Source of the DNA: Actinomadura litoris
GTDB lineage: Bacteria > Actinomycetota > Actinomycetes > Streptosporangiales > Streptosporangiaceae
Assembly (NCBI RefSeq): GCF_009733595.1
Contig: NZ_WOFH01000012.1
Span: 124,001 to 188,000, forward strand
Direction of reading: 5' to 3'
DNA length: 64,000 nt
Below the pieces are notes generated by a model. That model made no database searches. It was not told the origin of the DNA and was given only the letters and a program-made list of their open reading frames with translations. A program made the translations under genes and the position numbers. Of the stretch, positions 30,087 to 39,430 are shown in pieces (position 1 is the first letter of the stretch; every line of letters begins with the position of its first letter).

Positions 30087-33000
30087 ATGCGTTTCGGGGT
30101 GCTGGGGCCGCTCGCGGTGTGGGCCGATGACGGGCGGCTCGTCGCGGTGCCCGGGATCAAGGTGCGGGCGCTGCTGGCGGACCTGCTCGCGCACGAGGGG
30201 CGGCCCGTCCCGGCGGACCGGTTGATCGACGACCTGTGGGGGGACGCGCCGCCCGGCAATCCGGCGGGGGCGCTGTCGGCGAAGGTGTCGCAGTTGCGGC
30301 GGGTGCTGGAGGACGCGGAGCCCGGCGCGCGGGCGCTGGTGGTGTCGCGCCCGGCGGGGCACCTGCTGGAGGTGGCCGAGGAGCGGGTGGACGCGCGGCG
30401 GTTCCAACGGCTCGTCGACGACGCGCGCGGTGTCGAGGATGTGAGGGCCAGGGCGCGGTTGCTGGGCGAGGCGCTGGCGTTGTGGCGGGGCGACGCCTAC
30501 GCCGACCTCGCCGACGAGCCGTTCATGCATGCGGCCGTCGCGCGGTTGGACGAGTTGCGGTGGACGGCCCTGGAGGAGCACGCCGAGGCGCGGTTCGCAT
30601 TGGGGGAGCACGGCGCGCTGGCCGGGGAGCTGGGGGACGCCGTCGAGGCCCGTCCGCTGCGGGAGCGGTTGCGGGCCGTGCACATGCGGGCGCTGTACCG
30701 GGCGGGGCGGCAGAACGAGGCGCTGGAGAGCTACGAGCGGCTGCGCGTACTGCTCGCCGAGGAGCTGGGGCTCGATCCGGGGGCCGGGATCGCGGGCCTC
30801 CAGCGGGCGATCCTCACGCAGGACCCGGCGCTGGACGTGCCGGAGGGGCCCCGGTCGAACCTGCCCGTCCCGCCGGGGGAGCTGATCGGGCGGGACGCGG
30901 CGGTCGCCGAGGTCCGCGCCCGGCTCGGCACCGACCGGTTGGTCACGCTGACCGGGCCGGGCGGGGTCGGCAAGACGCGGCTGGCGGTGGAGACGGCGGC
31001 GGGGCTCGTGGGGGAGTTCGCCGACGGGGTGTGGATGGCGGAGCTGGCCGGGTTCGACGGGTCGACGGTCGCGGAGGCGGTCACGGCGATCCTGGACGTG
31101 CGGGACCGGCCCGGCGCACCGGCGGCGCCGCTGGACCGGCTCGCGGCGGCGCTCGGGGCGCGCCGGCTGCTGCTCGTCCTGGACAACTGCGAGCACGTCG
31201 TGGAGCAGGCGGCGGAGCTGGCCGGGCGGCTGCTGCGGCGGGTGCCGGGCGTGCGGATCCTCGCCACGAGCCGGGAGCCGCTCGGGCTGCCGGGCGAGGT
31301 GGTGTGGGCCGTGCCGCCGCTGGAGGTGCCGGGTCCTGACGACGCGGCGGACGCGGCGGCGCGGGCCGGCGCCGTGCGGTTCTTCGCGGCGCGGGCGAGC
31401 GCGGCCTCGCGGGAGTTCCGGCTGGACGCGGGCACGGCCCCGGCGGTCGCGGTGCTGTGCCGCAGGCTCGACGGGATCCCGCTGGCGCTGGAGCTGGCCG
31501 CGACCCGGGTGCGGACGCTCGGTGTCGAGGGGCTCGTGGCGCGGCTGGACGACCGGTTCCGGCTGCTGGCGGGCGGCCACCGCGACGTCCCGGAGAGGCA
31601 GCGGACGCTGACCGCGATGATCGGCTGGAGCTGGGACCTGCTCACCGGGCTGGAGCGGGCCGTGCTGCGGCGGCTGGCGGTGCACGCGGACGGCTGCGCG
31701 GTCGAGTCCGCCGAGGCCGTGTGCGCGGGCGCGGACGTCGCCGCCGAGGACGTGCTGGACCTGCTCGCCCGGCTGGTGGACCGGTCACTGGTGATCATGT
31801 CGGAGCGGCCGGGGGAGGGGCCCCGGTACCGGCTGCTGGAGTCCGTCGCCGCCTACGCCGCCGACCGGCTGCGGGAGGCGGGCGAGGACGGGCGGGCCCG
31901 GGAGCGGCACGTCCGGTACCACCTCGGGCTCGCCGAGCGGGCCGAGGCCCGGCTGCGCGGCGGGGAGCAGGCGCGGTGGCTGCGCGTCCTGGACGTCGAG
32001 ACCGCCAACCTGCGCGCCGCGCTCGACACCGCCGTCGCGGGCGGCGACGCCGAGGCGGCGCTGCGGCTGGCGAGCGCGCTGTCGTGGTACTGGTTCCTGC
32101 GCGGCAGGCTGTCGGAGGCGCTGCGGTCGCTGGACGCGGCGCTCGCGCTGGAGGGCGGGCCGCCCGCCGCGCGGGCGCGGGCGCTGACGTGGCGGGCCGG
32201 GCTCGGCACGCTCGCCCGGCCCGGCCCCGGCTGGCCGGCGCGGCGCGCGGCGGCGCTGGAGGCCGCCGACGCGACCGGCGACGCCGCGCTCGGCGCGTGG
32301 GCCCGCTGGTTCCTCACCTTCTCCGGGTTCGAGGTCGACGACGTCGCCGCGGCGGCCGGGGTGCTGGACGAGGCGCTCGCCGCGTTCCGGGCGTCCGGCG
32401 ACCGGTGGGGCGAGGCGGCCGCGCTGCTGCTGCGCGCCAAGCAGGCGCACGCCCACGCCGACCCGGCCCGGCTGGCGCGCGACACCGAGCGCGCCGCCGC
32501 GCTGTTCGGCGACCTCGGCGACGACTGGGGGCGCTCGCTCGCGCTGGAGTGGCTGGGCGCGACGGCGGAGCTGACCGGCGACTACGACCGGGCCGACCGG
32601 CTGCTGGGCGACGCGCAGCGGATGGCGGAGGAGCTGCACCTGTGGCCGGACGCCGCCGCCCGGCTGGCGTGGCGCGGCTGGGTCGCGCACCTGCGCGGCG
32701 AGCAGGGGGACGCGCGGCGGCTGTTCGGGCGGGCGCTGCGGATCGCGGGCGAGCAGGGGCACGCGCAGGCGGTGACGTTCGCCGAGATCGGGCTCGGGCT
32801 GGCGGCGCGCCGGGACGGTCAGCTCGACGACGCCGAGGAGCGGCTGACCCGGCTGCTGGACGCCGTCCCCGAGGACGGCTTCCCGCCGCTGTTCCTGCCG
32901 CTCGTCCAGACCGGGCTCGGGCATGTCGCGCAGGCGCGCGGCGACGCGGCGGCGGCGCTGGCGTTCCAGCGCGACGCGCTCGCCGTCGCGATCCGCCTGG

Positions 33001-33293
33001 AGGCGCCCCGGGACCTGGCGTTCGCGCTCGAAGGGCTGGCGGGGGCGCGGAGCATGGCCGGCGGGCACGCGGAGGCGGCGGAGCTGCTCGGCAGGGCGGC
33101 GGAGGTCCGCGCGGCGGCCGGGCTGCGTCCGGGCCCGGCCGAACGCGAGGACATCGACCGCGCCGCCGGGGCGGCGCGCGCGGCGCTGGGCGAGGCGCGG
33201 TTCGCCGCGTGCCGCGCCGAGGGCGCCTCCGCGGAGCCGGCCGCCTTCCTGCGCCGCGCCGAGAAGGACGCGGGGCCCTCCCGGTTCGGCTGA
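30087..33293 (+). CDS. AfsR/DnrI-like regulator: BTAD, NB-ARC and TPR domains
   Basis: 1,068 residues. N-terminal OmpR-type winged helix (MRFGVLGPLAVWADDGRLV, residues 1-90), bacterial transcriptional activator domain (95-245, EERVDARRFQRLVDDARG, ALYRAGRQNEALESYERLR), NB-ARC ATPase with P-loop GPGGVGKT at about 290 and LVLDNCEHV with D366, then a long TPR-like C-terminus. Such large signal-integrating activators control secondary-metabolite or stress genes. I chose ATG 30087 because homology starts there and a TAGGGT -10 lies just upstream. The integrative element ends 23 bp before it. The downstream ABC exporter operon is a plausible target, by position only. Confidence 0.93.
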   Translation: MRFGVLGPLAVWADDGRLVAVPGIKVRALLADLLAHEGRPVPADRLIDDLWGDAPPGNPAGALSAKVSQLRRVLEDAEPGARALVVSRPAGHLLEVAEERVDARRFQRLVDDARGVEDVRARARLLGEALALWRGDAYADLADEPFMHAAVARLDELRWTALEEHAEARFALGEHGALAGELGDAVEARPLRERLRAVHMRALYRAGRQNEALESYERLRVLLAEELGLDPGAGIAGLQRAILTQDPALDVPEGPRSNLPVPPGELIGRDAAVAEVRARLGTDRLVTLTGPGGVGKTRLAVETAAGLVGEFADGVWMAELAGFDGSTVAEAVTAILDVRDRPGAPAAPLDRLAAALGARRLLLVLDNCEHVVEQAAELAGRLLRRVPGVRILATSREPLGLPGEVVWAVPPLEVPGPDDAADAAARAGAVRFFAARASAASREFRLDAGTAPAVAVLCRRLDGIPLALELAATRVRTLGVEGLVARLDDRFRLLAGGHRDVPERQRTLTAMIGWSWDLLTGLERAVLRRLAVHADGCAVESAEAVCAGADVAAEDVLDLLARLVDRSLVIMSERPGEGPRYRLLESVAAYAADRLREAGEDGRARERHVRYHLGLAERAEARLRGGEQARWLRVLDVETANLRAALDTAVAGGDAEAALRLASALSWYWFLRGRLSEALRSLDAALALEGGPPAARARALTWRAGLGTLARPGPGWPARRAAALEAADATGDAALGAWARWFLTFSGFEVDDVAAAAGVLDEALAAFRASGDRWGEAAALLLRAKQAHAHADPARLARDTERAAALFGDLGDDWGRSLALEWLGATAELTGDYDRADRLLGDAQRMAEELHLWPDAAARLAWRGWVAHLRGEQGDARRLFGRALRIAGEQGHAQAVTFAEIGLGLAARRDGQLDDAEERLTRLLDAVPEDGFPPLFLPLVQTGLGHVAQARGDAAAALAFQRDALAVAIRLEAPRDLAFALEGLAGARSMAGGHAEAAELLGRAAEVRAAAGLRPGPAEREDIDRAAGAARAALGEARFAACRAEGASAEPAAFLRRAEKDAGPSRFG

Positions 33294-33475
33294 CGCCCGA
33301 GCCGGTAATTACCGTGCCGTGCGCCCCATCCGCCCCGGAAATTCCGTGGCCAACTCGAACAGTGAGGAAGTGGTCACGGAAATGGTTTCCGCGGAACGAT
33401 GAAATGTTGCGAAACGTAAAAGAAAGAGACGGCGGCCTTGTCGGCCCCCGTGCGGGTCATTGATCATCGGCGTCT
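33294..33475. promoter_or_regulatory. Intergenic, BTAD regulator / ABC exporter operon
   Basis: 182 bp, notably AT-richer between 33330 and 33425 than its flanks, so it probably carries the exporter promoter. No clear -35/-10 pair, palindrome or ribosome site could be fixed; the permease start at 33476 lacks a purine-rich leader. Confidence 0.4.
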
Positions 33476-36400
33476 ATGCGGCATCCGGAGCTGGTGATCA
33501 GGCGGATGGCCGGTGACCGGACCCTGGTCCTGGCCGCGTGCGCGACGGCGCTGTTCGCGACGACCGTGCTCGCCGCGCTGTTCGGCTACACGGGGTCGGT
33601 GACGCGCGAGGGGCTGCGGCGCACGCTCGCCGAGGCGACCTTCGACACGGCCGGGACGCGGATCGCCGGGCACGTCCCGGGCGGCGGGCTCGACGCGGCG
33701 CAGAAGCAGGTGGACGCGGCGCTGCGCCAGATCTACCGCGACGTCCCGCTGACGGTTTCGGTCGGGGTGCGCAGCGATTCCTACACGCTGCCCGGTCAGG
33801 AGAAAAGCGAGCATCCGGAGCTCACCGCTTTCGAGACCTATTCCGGCATCGAAGGGCACGCGCGGCTGGCGGGCGGGCGGTGGCCGAATGCGAACACGGC
33901 GCCGAACGCCGAGGTCGAGGCCGTTCTGCCGGCCGCGGCGGCGCGGGCGATGCGGGTCGGGGTCGGCGACGCGCTGACGCTGCGCGGCCGCGTCGACACG
34001 GCGTCGGTGGCCAAGGTGAAGATCGTCGGGTTGTTCGAGGTCAACCGCCGGGACGACTACTTCTGGCAGGGCGACCGGCTGGTCACGACCGGGACCGAGC
34101 GGCTCGACTACACCACCTACGGGCCGTTCGTGGTGCCGCCGCCGGTGTTCGCGGCCCGCTTCACCGGCACCGGCGCGGACGCCCGCTGGACGGTCATGCC
34201 CGACCTGCGGGGCCTGGAGGCCGGGTCGCTCGGCGGCCTCGGCGACCGGGTGGAGGGCACCCGCGCCACCATCGAGAAGGCGGGCGGCGGCCAGTTCACG
34301 ACCGTGACGAGCCTGCCGGTGCTGACCGGGCAGCTGCACGGCGCGGTGATGGTGGCGCGGTCGACGATGCTGATCCCGGTGATCCAGCTCGTCCTGCTCG
34401 CCGGGTACGCGTGGGTGCTGGTGGCGCGGCTGCTCGCCGAGCACCGGCGCGGCGAGGTCGCGCTGCTGCGCACCCGGGGCATCGGGATGCGCCAGCTCGC
34501 CCGGCTCAGCCTGACCGAGGGCCTGCTGATCGTGCTGCCCGCCGCCGTGCTGGGCCCGCTGCTGGCCGGTCCGCTGCTGCGGCTCGCGGGCAGGGCGCCG
34601 GCCGTCCGCGCGTCCGGGCTCGACCTGGACGCCGGGCCGCTCGCGCCGCTGTGGGGCGTGGCGGTGCTGGCGTCGCTGGCCGGCGCGATCGCCCTGACGG
34701 TCCCGACGCTGCGCGGCGCGAACGCCACGTTCGTGGAGGTCCAGGCCGGGATCGGGCGGACGGCCCGGGGCCGCCTGCGCGGCTCGGGCATCGACCTCGC
34801 GCTGCTGCTGGTCGCCGCGCTGTCGGTCTGGCAGCTGTCGAAGTACGGGGCGGACGGCGCGGGCGGCGACGCCTCGGGCATCGACCCGGTCATCGTGTCC
34901 GGGCCCGCGCTGGCGCTGCTCGCCGGCGGCGTCCTGCTGCTGAAGCTCGTGCCGGTCGCCTCCCGGGTGGCCGAGCGCGCCACCGCCGGCGGGCGGGGCC
35001 TCGCGCCCGCGCTCGGCGCGCGGCAGGTCAGCCGCCGCCCCCTGCGGTACGCGGGCCCGGCGCTGCTGCTGGTCATGGCGATGGCGGTCGGGGTGCTGTC
35101 GGTGACGACGATCGCGACGTGGCGGCGGTCCCAGACCGACCAGGCCGACTTCCAGACCGGTGCCGACCTGCGGCTGGAGCGGACGGACAAGCCGGGCGGC
35201 CCGTCCGTGCTGGGCCAGGGCGGACGGTTCGCGTCGCTGCCCGGCGTCACGGCCTCCACGGCGGTGCTGCGCAGGGAGGTCAACATCGGCACGACGGCCT
35301 CGACCCTCCTCGCCGCCGACACGCGCGCGCTGGAGCCGGTCCTGCGGGTCCAACCGGCGCTGCGGAAGGACATGCGGCTCGGTGAGCTGGCGCGGGCCCG
35401 CCCGGCCGTGCCCGCGCTCACCGTCCCGGGCCGCCCCGCGCGGCTGCTCTTCGACCTGCGGCTCCGCAAGCGCCCCGGCAAGCCCCCGCCGCTTGAGGAC
35501 GGCCAGCAGGCGCCCCCGGCGCCCACGGGGGTCTACCAGGCGGAGGCGACCATCGAGGACGCGCACGGGCTGACCCAGCGGGTCACGCTCGCCGGGCTGC
35601 GCCCCGACGGACGCGCCCGGACCGTCGCCGTGGACGCCGCCGCACTCGCCGGTCCGGACGGCGCGCCGGCCTACCCGCTGTCGCTGCGCGGCCTGCACTA
35701 CGTCTACGACGACAACGACAGGTCGGGGCCGCTCGAACTGTCCCTGCTGGGCCTGCGGGGCGAGGGCACGGGCGCGGCGACCGCCCCCGCCGGGGTCCGC
35801 TGGAACCTGATGCGGGACCCCGTCCTCGGGGCCGAGACGCCGCGGCTGACCGCCAAGGGCGCGGCGCTGACGCTGCCGATCGCGGCGAGCTCGCCGCTCG
35901 GCGGCTGGGACATCGGCACCGGCGAGACCCTGCACGCCATGGTCGCCACGGCGGCGCCGCCGGGCATGCGCCCGCGCAGCGACGAGCACCTCCAGCCCGC
36001 GGTGCCGGGCGTCGTCACGAGCGAGGCCGCGCGGCGCGCGCGGGTCGGGGTCGGCGGCACGCTGACGCTCGACACCGCCGACGGCGCCCAGCCCGTCAAG
36101 GTGATCGGGATCGTCCGGGCGCTGCCGGGCACGCCGCCCGACCGCCCCGGCGTGCTGGTGGACCTGCCGACGCTGACCGAGTCGCGGCTCGCCGCCGCGA
36201 GCGCCGCGCCGGGCAGCACCGACCCGGGCGAGTGGTGGGCGAGTGTGCGCGGCGCCCGCACCGCGCCCGCGGCACAGGCGATGACCGACCATCCCGCCTG
36301 GGGCACGGTCAGCGGCGACCGCGCCGCGCTGCGCTCCCGGCTGCGGGACGCGCCGCTCGGCGCCGCGCTCCAGGGCGCGCTCGTGCTCGGCTTCGGCGCC

Positions 36401-36793
36401 GCGCTGGTCTTCGCCGTGATCGCGTTCGCGGTGAACGCGGCGGTGTCGGTGCGGGAGCGGGCGCGCGAGTTCGCCGTCCTGCGGGTGCTCGGCGTCCATC
36501 CCCGGCAGATGACCGGGATGCTGGCCGTCGAGCAGGCGTTCCTGGTCGCGATCGGGCTGGTCGGCGGACTGGCGCTCGGCCTGGTCGTCGCGCGGCTGGT
36601 GATCCCGCACATCGTGCTCAGCGTGCAGGCGGCGCCGCCGTACCCGCCCGCCGAGCTGATCGTCCAGTGGCCCGTGGTGCTGGCGATGCTCGCCGGGGTC
36701 GCCGCCGTGTTCGGCCTGGTGCTGCCGCTGGTGATCCGGATGCTGCGGCGCCGCGACCCCGGGGCCGGGCTGCGCGCCGGGGAGGACCGATGA
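33476..36793 (+). CDS. FtsX/MacB-type ABC exporter permease 1
   Basis: 1,105 residues, twice the length of a simple FtsX permease. N-terminal transmembrane helix (LVLAACATALFATTVLAALF), a large extracytoplasmic domain, then several helices including VIQLVLLAGYAWVLVARLLA followed by the cytoplasmic loop RRGEVALLRTRGIGMRQLAR typical of FtsX, a second periplasmic part, and a C-terminal FtsX set with REFAVLRVLGVHPRQMTGML. First gene of a four-gene operon: it overlaps the second permease by ATGA. Type VII ABC systems of this kind act as mechanotransmitters or export lipoproteins/peptides; cargo unknown. Confidence 0.9.
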   Translation: MRHPELVIRRMAGDRTLVLAACATALFATTVLAALFGYTGSVTREGLRRTLAEATFDTAGTRIAGHVPGGGLDAAQKQVDAALRQIYRDVPLTVSVGVRSDSYTLPGQEKSEHPELTAFETYSGIEGHARLAGGRWPNANTAPNAEVEAVLPAAAARAMRVGVGDALTLRGRVDTASVAKVKIVGLFEVNRRDDYFWQGDRLVTTGTERLDYTTYGPFVVPPPVFAARFTGTGADARWTVMPDLRGLEAGSLGGLGDRVEGTRATIEKAGGGQFTTVTSLPVLTGQLHGAVMVARSTMLIPVIQLVLLAGYAWVLVARLLAEHRRGEVALLRTRGIGMRQLARLSLTEGLLIVLPAAVLGPLLAGPLLRLAGRAPAVRASGLDLDAGPLAPLWGVAVLASLAGAIALTVPTLRGANATFVEVQAGIGRTARGRLRGSGIDLALLLVAALSVWQLSKYGADGAGGDASGIDPVIVSGPALALLAGGVLLLKLVPVASRVAERATAGGRGLAPALGARQVSRRPLRYAGPALLLVMAMAVGVLSVTTIATWRRSQTDQADFQTGADLRLERTDKPGGPSVLGQGGRFASLPGVTASTAVLRREVNIGTTASTLLAADTRALEPVLRVQPALRKDMRLGELARARPAVPALTVPGRPARLLFDLRLRKRPGKPPPLEDGQQAPPAPTGVYQAEATIEDAHGLTQRVTLAGLRPDGRARTVAVDAAALAGPDGAPAYPLSLRGLHYVYDDNDRSGPLELSLLGLRGEGTGAATAPAGVRWNLMRDPVLGAETPRLTAKGAALTLPIAASSPLGGWDIGTGETLHAMVATAAPPGMRPRSDEHLQPAVPGVVTSEAARRARVGVGGTLTLDTADGAQPVKVIGIVRALPGTPPDRPGVLVDLPTLTESRLAAASAAPGSTDPGEWWASVRGARTAPAAQAMTDHPAWGTVSGDRAALRSRLRDAPLGAALQGALVLGFGAALVFAVIAFAVNAAVSVRERAREFAVLRVLGVHPRQMTGMLAVEQAFLVAIGLVGGLALGLVVARLVIPHIVLSVQAAPPYPPAELIVQWPVVLAMLAGVAAVFGLVLPLVIRMLRRRDPGAGLRAGEDR

Positions 36794-39411
36794 ACCGTCC
36801 CCTGAACCGGCCCTGGCTGCGGCTCGCCCGCGCGCAGTGGCCGCCGATCGCCGCCGTGGCCGTGCTGACGCTGGTCACCGCGCTGCTCGCCGTGACCGTC
36901 CCGGCCCGGGTGGCGGGCGGCTACGACCGCGCCGCGCGGGCGACGGTGGCGGGCGCCGACGTCCGGGTCGAGGGACGCCAGGACGCCGCCACCGTCGCCC
37001 GCTACCTCCCGCTGTCGGACGATGTGTCCGTGCGGTCGGCGACCTGGTACGGGATCCTCCCGCGGCACCTGAGCGACGCCGTCGGCCCGCCGGAGCCCTA
37101 CGTCACCACCACCGAGAACCGGATCGGCGGGGAGTTCCTCGAACCGCGCCTGGTGACGCTGGCGTGGGATCCGGGCGCGACCAGGCGCGTCCGGTTCGTC
37201 GCCGGCGTGCCGCCGCAGGACATGCCCTCCGACTCCACCCCCGACCACGGACGCGCCGTCCAGATCGCCCTGCCCAAGCCGTACGCGGACAAGTTCGGCT
37301 ACCGGGTCGGGACGGCGCTGCCGCTCGGCGACCTCCGGGCGACGGTCAGCGGGATCTACGTGCCGCGCGACGCCGCCGACCCGTACTGGGCGACGCGCGC
37401 CGACCTGCTCCGCGTCCGGACGGAGCTGCGCGGCGAGGGCGTCCGCGTCCACACCGGCGCGGCGCTGCTCAGCGGCGGCGGGTACTGGCGGATCGCGCAC
37501 GGCGCGCCCGACCGGCGGCTGTTCGTCACCTGGCGGTTCCCCCTCAAACCGGACGGTATCGACTCCGCGCGCGTGTCCGGGCTGGCCGGCGACATCGAGG
37601 CGTACCACGTGGCCGTCAAGGGCCGCACCGACCTGTTCGAATGCGCGGTCGCCACCGAGCTGGACGCCCCGCTCAAGGCCTACGGGGGCCAGCTCCGATC
37701 GGCGAAGGCGGTGAACGGGCTGACGCTCAGCGGCGTCGCCGCGATCGCGGCGGGCGTGCTGCTGCTCGGCGCCGGTCTGCTCGGACGCAGGCTGAGGCCC
37801 GCGCTGGTCACGATGCGGGCGCGCGGAGCGTCGCTCCGGCAGCTCGCCGGGCCCGCGTGCGGGCTGCTCGCGCTCGCGGTGCTGCCCGCCGCCGCGCTCG
37901 GCGCCGGGCTCGGCCTCCTCCTCGGCACCGGCCCGCCGCAGGCGCTGTCGGCCTACGCGGCGGGCGGGCTGGTCGTCCTCGTCCTCGTGCTGCCGGTCGC
38001 CGTGATCGTGCGCGAGTTCGGCGGCGCCACCCAGATCACCGCCGGGCGCGACGACCTCGTCGGCGCGCGCCCGTCGCGGCGGCGGCTCGTGCTGGAGGGG
38101 CTGCTGATCGTCCTCGCGGTGACCGGGGTCGTGCTGCTGCGCGAGCGCGGCGCGGGCGCGGGCGGCGACCCGCTGATCGCCGCCGTCCCGGTGCTGCTCG
38201 GGGCGGCGTGCGGGGTGGTCGTGCTGCGCGTCTACCCCTACCTGCTGGCCGGGCTCGGACGGGCGCTGCGGCGCGGCTCGGGCGCGGTCGCCTTCATCGG
38301 CGTCGCCCGCGCGTCCCGGCAGAACGTCGTCAGCGCGCTGCCGATGGTCGTGCTGCTGCTCGCCGCCGCCGTCGCCGGGTTCGCCGGGAGCGTCGAGGCC
38401 GCGCTGGACCGCGGCCACGACCGCGCCGCGTGGGCGGCGGTCGGCGCCGACGCCCGGATCTCCGCCGAGCTGCTCGACCAGAAGGCCGTCGACCGCGTCC
38501 GCGCGGTGCCCGGCGTGAAGGACGCGGTCCCGGCGCGGGTGGTGCGGGCGGTGCGGCCCGCCTCCGGACCCGCCCGGGTCACGCTCATCGCCGTCGACCT
38601 GGACGCCTACCAGCGGATCTCGCCCGGCCGCCTCCCGGCGCACCCGCGCGGCGCGCTGCTGTCCCCGGCCGCCGCCCGCGAGCTCGGCATGAGGCCGATG
38701 ACGCTGAGCAGCCCCAACTTCCCGGAGATCCGGGTCGAGCCGTCCGGCCGGATCGAGGACTTCCCCGGCGAGCAGCACGGCGGCTCGTTCGTCGTCGTCC
38801 CGTTCCGGTCGCTGACCGGCACCGAGAAGGTGCCGAGCACGGTGTTCGTGCGCGGCGAGCCCGGTGAGGCCGCGCTGCGCGGCGCGCTGGAGGCGTCGCT
38901 GCCGCCGGGCACCATGGGCGGCGACCCGTACAAGAAGGTCGAGATCCGGCGGGACGTGTTGCGCGGCATGACGCGGGCGCCGATGGTCCGCGTCGTCCAG
39001 GACTCCTTCCGGGACGCCGCGCTCATCGGCGGCGCCTACGGGCTGCTCGCCGTCCTGCTGGTGCTGGTCGTGGAGGCCCGCGCCCGGGGCCGGGGCCTCG
39101 CGCACCTCCAGGTGCTCGGGCTGACCCGGCGGCAGAGCAGGCGGCTGGCGCTGGTCGAGATCGGTCCCGTGCTGCTGTGCGCGGTCGGCGCCGGGTGGGC
39201 GCTCGGGCTGGTGCTGCCCGGCGTCACCGGACCCGTCGTCGACCTGCGCCCCTACACCGGCGGCTTCGCCGTCTCCAACCACGCGGTGGACCCGGCGGCG
39301 CTGCCCGCCCTGCTGGCCGCGCTGCTGCTGGCCGCCGCGGCGGCGGTGGCGATCGACCGCGCCTTCGACACCCGGCACGACCTCGCCGCCGTCCTGCGGA
39401 CGGGCGACTGA
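36790..39411 (+). CDS. FtsX/MacB-type ABC exporter permease 2
   Basis: 873 residues, same architecture as permease 1: N-terminal helix (IAAVAVLTLVTALLAVTV), extracytoplasmic domain, helices around residues 320-400 with the loop LVTMRARGASLRQLAG, second extracytoplasmic domain and a C-terminal group with RGLAHLQVLGLTRRQSRRLA. GGAGGA precedes ATG 36790. The two permeases probably form a heterodimer served by the two ATPases that follow. Confidence 0.9.
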   Translation: MNRPLNRPWLRLARAQWPPIAAVAVLTLVTALLAVTVPARVAGGYDRAARATVAGADVRVEGRQDAATVARYLPLSDDVSVRSATWYGILPRHLSDAVGPPEPYVTTTENRIGGEFLEPRLVTLAWDPGATRRVRFVAGVPPQDMPSDSTPDHGRAVQIALPKPYADKFGYRVGTALPLGDLRATVSGIYVPRDAADPYWATRADLLRVRTELRGEGVRVHTGAALLSGGGYWRIAHGAPDRRLFVTWRFPLKPDGIDSARVSGLAGDIEAYHVAVKGRTDLFECAVATELDAPLKAYGGQLRSAKAVNGLTLSGVAAIAAGVLLLGAGLLGRRLRPALVTMRARGASLRQLAGPACGLLALAVLPAAALGAGLGLLLGTGPPQALSAYAAGGLVVLVLVLPVAVIVREFGGATQITAGRDDLVGARPSRRRLVLEGLLIVLAVTGVVLLRERGAGAGGDPLIAAVPVLLGAACGVVVLRVYPYLLAGLGRALRRGSGAVAFIGVARASRQNVVSALPMVVLLLAAAVAGFAGSVEAALDRGHDRAAWAAVGADARISAELLDQKAVDRVRAVPGVKDAVPARVVRAVRPASGPARVTLIAVDLDAYQRISPGRLPAHPRGALLSPAAARELGMRPMTLSSPNFPEIRVEPSGRIEDFPGEQHGGSFVVVPFRSLTGTEKVPSTVFVRGEPGEAALRGALEASLPPGTMGGDPYKKVEIRRDVLRGMTRAPMVRVVQDSFRDAALIGGAYGLLAVLLVLVVEARARGRGLAHLQVLGLTRRQSRRLALVEIGPVLLCAVGAGWALGLVLPGVTGPVVDLRPYTGGFAVSNHAVDPAALPALLAALLLAAAAAVAIDRAFDTRHDLAAVLRTGD

Positions 39412-39430
39412 TGAGGAGGGGCACCCGATC